From the NCBI GenBank assembly GCA_022819585.1, contig JAJEGY010000030.1, positions 1-64,000 of the forward strand: DNA of 64,000 nucleotides. Reading direction: 5' to 3'. Below are positions 33,134 to 41,076 of this stretch, one piece after another; within the stretch, counting starts at the first letter, position 1, and each line of letters starts with the position of its first letter. The DNA is from Dehalococcoidia bacterium. Lineage in GTDB: Bacteria > Chloroflexota > Dehalococcoidia > Lucifugimonadales > Lucifugimonadaceae. Below the pieces are notes generated by a model. It searched no databases, was not told the origin of the DNA, and was given only the letters and a program-made list of their open reading frames with translations. A program made the translations under genes and the position numbers.

Positions 33134-34792
33134 CTAGTAACCCAATGCAAATCCGTCCCGACGCGGATCCGCCGCACCGAGGTAAGAGCCGTGCGATGTG
33201 CGATGTATCGCATGAGCACCACCCACCGCATTGGTGTATGGAGGCAACAACCCGTACTCGTAACCCATAGCCCCCAGTTGCTCTAACATCCCAGCATCGA
33301 ACCGCGACTCGAACATCAATGCACCGACATCGTAGTAGCGGAATCTAGGCGCCTCAATCGCTTCTTGTATGTTCTTGCCGCAGTCTAGGAACTGGTGGAT
33401 CATCTGGATCGTGGTATGGAGGATTCCGTAGCTGCCCGGCGTACCGATGGATGCCACGAAGGTGGCATCGTCGCCCAAATAGATCTGTGAAGGGGCGATG
33501 ACGAAGTCGACGGCGCGTCCGCCTCCGAGATCGTTAGGGCTGCCTTGGTTGAGGTCGAACCACTTGCCCATGTTGTTGATGAATACGCCAGTGCCTTTCG
33601 GGGCGTGACAGGATCCGAAACCGCCGCCGAGAGTCTGGGTGACAGTGACCACGTTGCCCCACTGATCGGCGGTGGCGAAATGGGTTGTCATGGGCGATTG
33701 GGCTGCGGGAACTGGGTTCCAAACTCCAGGCAGCGATGCCTCGACTGCTGATCGGTTCCAGCGCTCCGCGGGAAATCCGCTGAACTTGTCGGGTGAAATT
33801 GATCCCCTGATCTCTTCCGCATACTCCTGGGAGAGCAGACGGTCCAGAGGGATATCGACATCCCGCGGATCGCCGGAATAGTGAGTGCGGTCGTCCGCGG
33901 CTCTTAGGACAGCTTCGATGATGAGGTGTTCGGTAGTGGCAGTCCCGGGATCGAGATCGTACCCGTCCAAGATGTTGAGGGTCTCGAGCATCTGGAACGC
34001 TGAGGAGTTGGGTTTGGGGACTCGCAGTTCGTAGTCTCGGTATGTGGAGGAGAGTGGTTCCTCCCAATATGGCCGATACGCTGCGAGTTCTTCGCGGTTG
34101 ATAACGCCGTTGAATGCTCTCTGTCCCTCGTAGATTTCGTCGCCTAGGGAGCCTTCGTAGAACTCTGTGAGGCCACCTTCGACTACACGCCTGAAGCTCT
34201 CGGCGAGTTGTTGCTGGTGGAGCAGTGCTCCGGCTTCTACGGCGGAGAACTCGAGTGGCGGCATTGCGTCGTCTTCGGTTAGTTCTTGGATCTTGTCAAT
34301 TGAGTCGGCGACTGTAGTCGCTATCAACGGTGTCATCGGGACGCCGTTCTCTGCGAGGTCGATGGCGTATTCGAAGACCTGTGCGCGGGGCAGTTTGCCG
34401 TACTCATCATGCATCGTGAGCCAACCGCCGATGTTACCGGGCACCAGCATCGACAGCGGGCCGTACTCCATGTCGTCACGCGTCATGGTTGACGGGTCAA
34501 TGTCGTTAGGCGCATGCCCCGAGTAGTTGATGGTGCGAGTTTTTCCCTCATCGGCCATGTAGACAAGTGCAATGCCGACACCTCCCATTCCCGACATAAA
34601 CGGTTCGGCGACGTTTAGCCCCGCTGCAATTGCTACGGCTGCATCGACCGCGTTGCCGCCCGCTTGAAGGGCTCGCAAACCTGCAATGGTGGCGTGCTGT
34701 GATGCCGATGCGACCATTCCGCGCCTGCCAGTCGCGGGTGGACGTGTCGATTCTCCGTGAGGGGTTGGGCCTGCTTGTGCTGCTAATGCCAT
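33134..34792 (-). CDS. ggt: Gamma-glutamyltransferase
   Basis: 552-aa Ntn-hydrolase precursor. The N-terminal part has RRGMVASASQHATIAGLRALQAGGNAVDAAVA and MGGVGIALVY. The self-cleavage site is the Thr in PMTTHFATADQWGN, which becomes the nucleophile of the small subunit. NVVTVTQTLGGGFGS and GTPGSYGIL follow. It cleaves or transfers gamma-glutamyl groups. No signal peptide is evident, unlike the E. coli enzyme, so it may be cytoplasmic. Next to an isomerase-like and an alcohol dehydrogenase gene in the same direction. Confidence 0.92.
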   Translation of the reverse strand: MALAAQAGPTPHGESTRPPATGRRGMVASASQHATIAGLRALQAGGNAVDAAVAIAAGLNVAEPFMSGMGGVGIALVYMADEGKTRTINYSGHAPNDIDPSTMTRDDMEYGPLSMLVPGNIGGWLTMHDEYGKLPRAQVFEYAIDLAENGVPMTPLIATTVADSIDKIQELTEDDAMPPLEFSAVEAGALLHQQQLAESFRRVVEGGLTEFYEGSLGDEIYEGQRAFNGVINREELAAYRPYWEEPLSSTYRDYELRVPKPNSSAFQMLETLNILDGYDLDPGTATTEHLIIEAVLRAADDRTHYSGDPRDVDIPLDRLLSQEYAEEIRGSISPDKFSGFPAERWNRSAVEASLPGVWNPVPAAQSPMTTHFATADQWGNVVTVTQTLGGGFGSCHAPKGTGVFINNMGKWFDLNQGSPNDLGGGRAVDFVIAPSQIYLGDDATFVASIGTPGSYGILHTTIQMIHQFLDCGKNIQEAIEAPRFRYYDVGALMFESRFDAGMLEQLGAMGYEYGLLPPYTNAVGGAHAIHRTSHGSYLGAADPRRDGFALGY

Positions 34793-34806
34793 GTCGGGGG
34801 TCTCCG

Positions 34807-35613
34807 TTAGTCGACTAACGACGCTAGATGTTTGCGAGAAGCGATCTTCTCTTCGGGTGATCCGTATACCATCGAATAGTGACCTCGATATCCGAGGTCC
34901 TCTAGGCGGTTGAAGCAGGATTCGAAATCAATCGTGCCCTCACCAGGGATCATGTGTATTTCGTATTCGCCAGTGTTGTCGGCGAGGCGGACTTCACCGA
35001 GACGCTCGATGCCAAACGCGTCTATGAACCCGTCAATACCCTCCGGCACAAGATGAGCATGGTTGACGGTGAATGCCCAGCCTAATCGGCTTGCCGGTAT
35101 AGCATCGAAGATTTGCTTGCACTCCTCGATGTCGTGGGCAAGGTATTTGATCTCGGCGTGTTCAGGTTCTGCGTTGTGGTTTTCGAGAAGGATGCGCTGG
35201 CCGGTGTCGGAGGCGTACGTTGCGGCGCGATCTAGTCTCGCGATAGCTGCGGCCATTCGGGCATCGGGATCGGATGAGAAATGGTATCCGGCGTGGACCA
35301 CGGTCCATTTGCAACCTAGACGATTTGCCAAGTCGATGCAGGCTCGCATGTAGTTTTCTACGCCCCGAGAGACGTAGGGGGAGAGTTCGGCGACATTGAC
35401 GGCGCTGAGAGTGTGGAGACCGATGCTGATGCCTGTCATTTCGCATCGGTCACGGAGAGCTGCGATGCGTTCTGGCGACCATGTCTCCATGTGGTTCGGT
35501 CCAGTGTCGGCATTGAAATCTAAGTAGTAGAAGCCGTTTTTCTCCGCGAAATCTAAAGCGTCTTCTAGTCGGACTGTGCCAGCGTCGTAGCCGATGCGGT
35601 CGAATATTGCCAT
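34807..35613 (-). CDS. Sugar phosphate isomerase/epimerase family protein (xylose isomerase-like TIM barrel)
   Basis: 268 aa, AP endonuclease-2-like TIM barrel. Features are YDAGTVRLEDALDFAEKNGF, SIGLHTLSAVNVAEL, CKWTVVHAGYHF, ILLENHNAEPEH (metal Glu) and GWAFTVNHAHLVPEGI (His/Asp-type ligand region), with a closing IPGEGTIDFESCFNRLEDLGYRGHYSMVYG. It binds a divalent metal and probably isomerises a sugar or sugar acid. It starts 71 nt after the alcohol dehydrogenase stop and ends 14 nt before ggt. Confidence 0.85.
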   Translation of the reverse strand: MAIFDRIGYDAGTVRLEDALDFAEKNGFYYLDFNADTGPNHMETWSPERIAALRDRCEMTGISIGLHTLSAVNVAELSPYVSRGVENYMRACIDLANRLGCKWTVVHAGYHFSSDPDARMAAAIARLDRAATYASDTGQRILLENHNAEPEHAEIKYLAHDIEECKQIFDAIPASRLGWAFTVNHAHLVPEGIDGFIDAFGIERLGEVRLADNTGEYEIHMIPGEGTIDFESCFNRLEDLGYRGHYSMVYGSPEEKIASRKHLASLVD

Positions 35614-35684
35614 GGGTAACAGGTCCTGAGTTGCGGCGATGGATGAGGTGATTCTACGTTGGTGAAGACGAAACCGAGTCGGGA

Positions 35685-36776
35685 TCAGTTGAAGGTCAGG
35701 ACGGATCTTGCGGCTTCACCAGCCACCATATCGGCGAAGGCTTCGTTGATCTCGCTGAGCGGACGGTATCGAGTGATCATCTCGTCAAGTTTGAGCTTGC
35801 CCTGCTTCTCCATCTCGAGAAGCCAGAGGAAGTCCACCCTAGGTCGTCCATCGCCATGCCAGTTCCCGAGTATGGTTCTTCCACGCAGCAGTTCCCAACC
35901 GTCGACAGCCATCTCTGCGCCCGTAGGAAAGACACCTACGAGGACTGTGGTCCCTAGTGGGCGCGTCGAGTTGAAGGCTTGTTTCGCTATGGAAGGCAGT
36001 CCAACAACCTCAAACGCGTAATCGGCACCCCCACCAGTGATTTCGTGGATCCTCGCAACAGGGTCTTCCTTTGACGCATTCACAAAGTGCGTCGCACCCA
36101 TCTCCTCTGCTTTTTCCAGTTTGAAATCAACAGTATCGACCGCAATGATTTGACCAGCGTTCGCCAGTCTTCCGCCTTGGACTACGCTCAGCCCCACGCC
36201 ACCGCAACCAAAGACCGCCATCGTTGATCCCGTGGGGACTTTGGCACGGTTGACGACTGCACCGACGCCTGTGATGATCCCGCAGGAGATAAGGCATGCT
36301 GCTTCGAGGTTTGTGTCTGGCGGCACGAGGACGCATTTGTCTTCGGGAGCCATCGAATACTCGGTAAATGTGGGCGTTCGGTGGTTGATGCGCTCGCCGT
36401 TTTTGTGGAACCGAGTGGTGCCGTCGGGCATCGAGGCACCATAGGTGAAGTTGGTTTCGCAGAGAGAGGGGTGACCGTTCGTGCAGTTACGGCATCGCCC
36501 GCACATGGAATCGAGAGACAGGATCACTTTGTCGCCGGGCTTCAACCAGTTGACGCCTTCGCCAACTTCTGCAACTGTGCCGGCACCTTCATGTCCGAGG
36601 ATCATCGGGCCTACGAAGTTCTTGGTGTGTCCATCTACGGCGTGGTAGTCGGAGTGGCAAACGCCGGCGCCGACCATTTTGAGCAGGATTTCGCCTCGTT
36701 TGGGCGGATCGATCTGCAAGGTTTCTACTGATACAGGTTGCTTCTGGGCACGGAGTACGGCGGCTTGGGTTTCCAT
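35685..36776 (-). CDS. Zinc-dependent alcohol dehydrogenase (class III-like MDR family)
   Basis: 363 aa. Catalytic zinc ligands are in GVCHSDYH and GHEGAG. The structural zinc loop is CGRCRNCTNGHPSLC (four Cys). The Rossmann loop is VFGCGGVGLSVVQGG and the NAD-type Asp follows in IAVDTVD. Closest in style to class III/AdhC-like enzymes that use NAD. The substrate may be an alcohol or S-hydroxymethyl thiol. It leads a three-gene minus-strand group with the isomerase and ggt. Confidence 0.92.
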   Translation of the reverse strand: METQAAVLRAQKQPVSVETLQIDPPKRGEILLKMVGAGVCHSDYHAVDGHTKNFVGPMILGHEGAGTVAEVGEGVNWLKPGDKVILSLDSMCGRCRNCTNGHPSLCETNFTYGASMPDGTTRFHKNGERINHRTPTFTEYSMAPEDKCVLVPPDTNLEAACLISCGIITGVGAVVNRAKVPTGSTMAVFGCGGVGLSVVQGGRLANAGQIIAVDTVDFKLEKAEEMGATHFVNASKEDPVARIHEITGGGADYAFEVVGLPSIAKQAFNSTRPLGTTVLVGVFPTGAEMAVDGWELLRGRTILGNWHGDGRPRVDFLWLLEMEKQGKLKLDEMITRYRPLSEINEAFADMVAGEAARSVLTFN

Positions 36777-36870
36777 GTTTGATTGGTCCGTGGATGGTCG
36801 TTGGTATGGGTATGAATGTTAGCGTCTTGGTGATGTGGATGTTGGGGGATTCTGGGAATAGAATGCGGGT

Positions 36871-37884
36871 ATGGTTGAGGGTTCTGATAGTCAATCTTGT
36901 TGCGTGCCGGATCGGGGTGAGGAATCTGCCGTTTTTGCCGCAACACCCAAGCAAGTTGCGGCAAATTCGTCTGAACTTGCCGGAGATTCGGGGTGTCTAG
37001 CGGCAGAAAACGGCAATAATGCGGCTAGTTTTGATCTGGTCAGACTGGACGGCGGCAACTTTCGGATGGGGACGGATGATCGGAGGTTTCCGGCTGATGG
37101 GGAGGGACCGGTGAGAGAGGTGTCGGTGGATGGATTCGGGGTGTCGGCGAGGTTGGTGACGAATGAGGATTTCGATGCTTTTGTTTCGGCGACTGGTCAT
37201 GTGACGGATGCTGAGAGATTCGGTTGGTCGTTTGTGTTTAAGGATTTTGTGAGTGCTGAGGTTGAGCGTGAGGTGTCTCAGGTGGTGCAGGGATCGGAGT
37301 GGTGGTGGCGAGTTGATGGATCGTATTGGCGAGAGCCGGAGGGGCTGGGATCGGGTGTCGAGGATCGTGGGGATCATCCGGTGACGCATGTTTCGTGGAC
37401 GGATGCGATGGCTTATTGCGATTGGGTCGGTGGTCGATTGCCGACGGAGGCGGAGTGGGAGTTTGCGGCGCGTGGCGGGTTGGATCAGGCGCGGTTTGCG
37501 TGGGGTGATGAGCTGGAGCCAGAGGGTGAGCATATGTGCAATATCTGGCAGGGGGAGTTTCCGAGTGTGAACACGTTGGGGGATGGGTGGCATGGGACTT
37601 CGCCGGTGGGTAGTTTTTCGGCGAACGGGTACGGTATCTACGATGTTGCGGGGAATGTTTGGGAGTGGTGCTCGGACTGGTTTTCGGCTTCGTTCCATCG
37701 GAACGCGCGGAGGGTCACGAGGGAGAATCCGAAGGGGCCGCGGAATGGGTCGGCGAAGGTTATTCGCGGTGGGTCGTATCTGTGTCATGACTCTTACTGC
37801 AATCGGTATCGTGTGGGGGCTAGGACTGCCAATACGCCGGACTCGAGCACGGGGAATTTGGGTTTCAGGGTTGTGGTGGGTTGA
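36871..37884 (+). CDS. Formylglycine-generating enzyme (sulfatase-modifying factor, SUMF1/EgtB family)
   Basis: 337 aa. A variable 55-residue N-terminus is followed by the FGE core: VRLDGGNFRMGTDDRRF, HPVTHVSWTDAMAYCDWVGGRLPTEAEWEFAARGG in segments, FAWGDELEP, GNVWEWCSDWF, and the catalytic end GGSYLCHDSYCNRYRVGARTANTPDSSTGNLGFR read across pieces. The paired cysteines in SYLCHDSYC are the copper/redox pair of FGE and are absent from non-catalytic relatives. It converts the Cys of C-x-P-S-R to formylglycine. Its natural client in this window is the sulfatase at 21952-23628. Confidence 0.93.
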   Translation: MVEGSDSQSCCVPDRGEESAVFAATPKQVAANSSELAGDSGCLAAENGNNAASFDLVRLDGGNFRMGTDDRRFPADGEGPVREVSVDGFGVSARLVTNEDFDAFVSATGHVTDAERFGWSFVFKDFVSAEVEREVSQVVQGSEWWWRVDGSYWREPEGLGSGVEDRGDHPVTHVSWTDAMAYCDWVGGRLPTEAEWEFAARGGLDQARFAWGDELEPEGEHMCNIWQGEFPSVNTLGDGWHGTSPVGSFSANGYGIYDVAGNVWEWCSDWFSASFHRNARRVTRENPKGPRNGSAKVIRGGSYLCHDSYCNRYRVGARTANTPDSSTGNLGFRVVVG

Positions 37885-37936
37885 GGGGTGTTGGTTGGCG
37901 TGCCCCCTCCCTTCCACCCTTGCCCCCTCACCCCGG

Positions 37937-37959
37937 CCCTCTCCCTCGAGGGGAGAGGG
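37937..37959. repeat. CCCTCTCCC palindrome family, copy 3, in a C-rich intergenic stretch
   Basis: CCCTCTCCC (37937-37945) pairs with GGGAGAGGG (37951-37959). CCCCTCACCCC precedes it, the complement of the GGGTGAGGG that follows copy 1, so the element is in the opposite orientation. The surrounding 37900-37985 is unusually C-rich. Confidence 0.7.
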
Positions 37960-38051
37960 GGATTGCCCCCCACCCTCCCCTGTGTGATGGGGTATTATCT
38001 CTGTAGCTGAATAGTTGCTTCTCAAGGAAATGGAAGCGGGAGACTTAATCG

Positions 38052-39695
38052 ATGTATCTGCTTGAAGTGCTGAACCCTGTTGCGCAGCAGCGCGGGTTGA
38101 TGAACACGATGAAGATCAATGAGCGTCCGGAGACGCTCGATGACCGGACGGTAGGTCTGATCTGGAGCGGGACGCATGGGGGTGATGTGGCGTTGAAGCG
38201 TGCGGGTGAGATGATCCAGGAGCGTTTCAAGAATGTGCGGGTGAATTTTTACACAGGCGGGAACTATCCGGCACCGCCGCCGATCGTGAGGCAAGCAGGA
38301 GAGGAGTGTGACGTCGTCATCGGCGCCACGGCTGATTGAGGGACCTGCGCGTCGTGGATGGTCCACGACATGATCGAGATCGAGAAGATGGGGAAGCCTG
38401 CGATCCCCATCGTGTCTGGTCGGTTTGAGGAGGATGCGATTGCGAGTTCACGGGCGTTTGGGATGCCTGACTTGCAGTTCGTGATCGTTCCTCGTATATA
38501 TCGGAACTTGGCGATTGAGGAGTGTGTTTCGCAGACCGAGGCGGCGATAGATGACATCGTCGATGTGCTGACGGTTGATCAGCAGCATGGCCGAGGGGTG
38601 CGTGACGAGACGGCGGAAATACAGCGGTTCGAGGGTGAGGACCGGTGGGATGCGATCCTGAAGATGAATGAGCAGTGGTTGATGCGGGACTGGGGAGACT
38701 CATTCATCTTGCATCCGCCGACTGCCGAGGCGGTGGATGAGTTGATCGCCGGTACGAACATGGATGCAGACGAGCTGGTGTGCGACATGCCGCCGGGATT
38801 TGGTCTGGCAACCGTCGAGAAGATCGCCATTAACGCGGCTATGGCCGGTGCGAAGCCGGAGCATATGCCTGTGATTATGGCAGGCGTGAAGGCGCTGTCG
38901 CAGATGGGATCGCATGGCGGGAAGTCGCTGCTGATGTCGACGAGTCCGCAAGCTCCCTTGCTGGTTGTGAATGGTCCGATAGCGAAGGAGATCGGGATCA
39001 ATGCTCGGTCGGCGCTCGGACCCGGTCGGGACAATGAGGTGAACATCACCATCGGTCGTGCTTTCTCGTTGTGTTTGCGGAACATCGGTTACTGGTATCC
39101 CGGTCAGATGGATATGGACACGATCGGAACGACGCGTAAGTTCGTGCACTGCATCGCCGAGAATGAGGACATGAGCCCTTGGGAGCCGTTCCATGTGAAC
39201 CAGGGCTTCCGTGCCAGCGAGAGCACGGTTAGCGTGTTCATAACCAACGGCGAACTAGATGTCCAAGACCAAGGCAACACCAAGGCCGAGGACCTGCTCA
39301 AGACGCTGGCTTACGGCTCGATATTCGGCACTCGTGGGCTGGGGATGCATGGCGGCGGCCAGAGGCTGATTCTGATGCCTCCTGATGTCGCCGGGCCTGT
39401 TGGTGATCAGGGCTTCTCGAAAGACGACGCCCGAGGCTTCATCCATCTGAACGCCAATCACAGCTTGGGCAAGATGATCCAGTACACGCCGTTGAAGGGC
39501 GAGGCTAGGATCAGTCCGATGTGGCGCTGGTTGGAGGACCTTACCGAGAAGGAGCGGCTGGAGATCGAGGTTCCGGTGGTGGACAACCCGGAGAGCTGGC
39601 ACATCGTGGTCGTTGGCGCTGATAGGGCTAAGACCGCGGTGATGCCTACTGGGGATGGAGTGGCTACGGTGGGGGTTGATCAGTATCAGGTTTGA
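38052..39695 (+). CDS. UGSC-family selenoprotein candidate with in-frame TGA (Sec96) and long C-terminal domain
   Basis: 547 residues if TGA 38337-38339 is read as selenocysteine. Before it: LEVLNPVAQQRG at the N-terminus, a strand DRTVGLIWSGTHGG, and ECDVVIGATAD. Then U96-G97-T98-C99, followed in the same frame by ASWMVHDMIEIEKMGKPAIPIV and FEEDAIASSRAFGMPDLQFVIVPR. This order (vIG...UGSCTSW.vHD...E..G.P) is the UGSC family pattern, with Thr for Ser. The frame then stays open to 39695. A SECIS-like hairpin starts 11 nt after the TGA. The C-terminal 370 residues (GFGLATVEKIAINAAMAG, GGGQRLILMPPDVAG) I do not recognise. The start ATG has GGGAG 9 nt upstream. The function is probably redox, through the U/C pair; substrate unknown. 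Alternatives are two separate genes or a TGC sequencing error. Confidence 0.8.
38340..38369 (+). promoter_or_regulatory. SECIS-like element for selenocysteine insertion
   Basis: GTCGTGGA (38351-38358) pairs perfectly with TCCACGAC (38362-38369) around the loop TGG. The stem begins 11 nt after the TGA, the spacing of E. coli fdhF. The loop begins 19 nt after the TGA and has G in its second position, matching the general bacterial SECIS pattern. A competing stem GGACC/GGTCC (38341-38345 with 38360-38364) exists. Confidence 0.72.
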
Positions 39696-39711
39696 ACTGA
39701 ATTGGTTGTTG

Positions 39712-39741
39712 GCGAGGCTACGCTATGTTAGTAGCCCGCCA
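39712..39741 (+). terminator. Stem-loop downstream of the UGSC gene
   Basis: GGCG (39712-39715) and GGCTAC (39717-39722) pair with GTAGCC (39732-39737) and CGCC (39738-39741), a 10-bp stem with one bulged A, 16 nt after the stop codon. There is no T tract, so it is a weak terminator call. It could also be a processing or stability element. Confidence 0.4.
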
Positions 39742-39813
39742 AGGTCGTTCACGAACTGACTTTGGGAAGAATGTTCGTGGATGTCTCTGTGCAAAGGAGG
39801 CGCATTTAGCCGT

Positions 39814-40254
39814 TTATGGAGAGTGCGCGATGGGGTATGGGTCGATATAGACGGCGGCTTCGCCGTTCATTACTTCTGTGTTGGTTTGGTTGGTGCAGGA
39901 TACTGCTAGTTTGACGATGGGTTTGTCTTCTCGGACGGAGGTTACGGTGCAGGTTGCGGTGATTTTGTCGTCGATGTATACGGGGTTTGTGAAGTTGGTG
40001 TTTAGGCCGAGGAAGATGATGGTGGCTTCTTGTCCGGCCATTTTGACTCCGAGGACGGCGGAGACCATGCCGACTAGGAGAGCGCCGTGGGCGATGCGTT
40101 TTTCGAATCTGGTTTGAGCGGCGTAGGTGTCGTCGAGGTGGAGGGGTTGGGTGTCGCCGCTTAGGATTGCGAATTCACGGACGGTTTCGTCGGTGATGGT
40201 GCGGGTTACTGATGCTGAGGAGCCTAGGGTGAAGTTTGAGGGGATGTTGGGCAT
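39814..40254 (-). CDS. MaoC-like hot-dog dehydratase ((R)-enoyl-CoA hydratase type)
   Basis: 146 aa from the ATG at 40254 (open to a TTG at 40278). Hot-dog fold with the hydratase motif: Asp in SGDTQPLHLDDTYA and His-Gly in RIAHGALLVGM. The DNTNFTNPVYIDDKITATCTV region is also typical. It would add water to trans-2-enoyl-CoA to give (R)-3-hydroxyacyl-CoA. It stands alone, convergent with the UGSC gene. Confidence 0.87.
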   Translation of the reverse strand: MPNIPSNFTLGSSASVTRTITDETVREFAILSGDTQPLHLDDTYAAQTRFEKRIAHGALLVGMVSAVLGVKMAGQEATIIFLGLNTNFTNPVYIDDKITATCTVTSVREDKPIVKLAVSCTNQTNTEVMNGEAAVYIDPYPIAHSP

Positions 40255-40305
40255 GGTGGTGGAGATGGCTTGGCACAAATGGATCGCGTGCGATTCGACT
40301 GAGTA

Positions 40306-40698
40306 TCAAAGGGTTTCGATCCTGACACCTTCGATGCGTTCGAAATCCCTGCGGTTGTTGGTCAATACGGTCAAGTCGTGGTACACAGCCGTACAACCTA
40401 TCAATAGATCGAAATCGCCGATCGGCGTACCTCGAGTTTGAAGGCGAGCTCGTTGTTCCCCGAAGAGTCGGCAAATTTCGTCGTTAAGTCCAATGATTTC
40501 GAAATCGCTCAAAAACTCTAGAAGTATGACTTCGGCATTTGCAGGTTGCGGCGACCTGAATACGCCATGGTAGAGTTCAGCCACAGAAATTGCGCTAATG
40601 GCGATTCCTTCTGGTGCTCGTAGTTGCAGCTGCTCCGCGATGGCTCGTGACCCTCGGAGGTTGTGGATCGCCCAATCGGAGTCGACGAGGAATTTCAC
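40306..40698 (-). CDS. vapC: PIN-domain ribonuclease toxin, VapC type
   Basis: 130 aa. The acidic residues of the PIN site are visible: Asp6 in FLVDSDWAIHNL, Glu41 in ISVAELYHGVF, Asp in IGDFDLLIGCTAVYHDLTVLT and the C-terminal NNRRDFERIEGVRIE. GTG start. GTGA overlaps the stop of the antitoxin gene by 4 bases. Confidence 0.88.
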   Translation of the reverse strand: MKFLVDSDWAIHNLRGSRAIAEQLQLRAPEGIAISAISVAELYHGVFRSPQPANAEVILLEFLSDFEIIGLNDEICRLFGEQRARLQTRGTPIGDFDLLIGCTAVYHDLTVLTNNRRDFERIEGVRIETL

Positions 40699-40943
40699 TT
40701 CAGTTCTGGGAGTGGTCGGCTACGCGATTCGGTAGATCGATATGCGTAGATCTCGTCGATTAATTGTTCGCAATCTACGATCCCTTTCCAACCTCCGAAG
40801 CTTGATCGCAAGCCCCTGAATTCGGATTGTCCTTCTTCGCGCTCCGACACGGAGATCACGACTTCGGCACCTTCGTCGAGGTCAACCGGAGTTTCCAGTT
40901 TGAATACGCCATTTGAGTAGGTTGCTTTGAGATTTTCAATCAT
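40695..40943 (-). CDS. vapB: Antitoxin of the VapB / AF2212-like (DUF104) type
   Basis: 82 aa. The N-terminal strand region LKATYSNGVFKLETPVDLDEGAEVVISV matches AF2212-like antitoxins. The C-terminal FGGWKGIVDCEQLIDEIYAYRS is the toxin-binding helix seen in many VapB proteins. Directly upstream of, and overlapping, the PIN toxin. Confidence 0.85.
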   Translation of the reverse strand: MIENLKATYSNGVFKLETPVDLDEGAEVVISVSEREEGQSEFRGLRSSFGGWKGIVDCEQLIDEIYAYRSTESRSRPLPELK

Positions 40944-41076
40944 GGTGGATCAGGTACCACGTTAATGTCAATCGTGTATTTTCAGTATACGGGGAAGATC
41001 GATGGCAGTACATTGAGGGTTGAACGACAGATACGGCACTAAGTACTTGTCCGCACACATCGCGGTGGGATGGTCA

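Noticed and set aside
36997-38025. 342-aa minus-strand open frame opposite the FGE gene
   Set aside because: Very Arg/Pro/His-rich, no motif; the plus-strand frame has all FGE catalytic features.
38358-39695. Separate gene starting at ATG 38358
   Set aside because: The UGSC motif and the conserved Trp before it lie upstream of this ATG in the same frame, and no ribosome-binding site is present. It is better explained as the part after a Sec codon.
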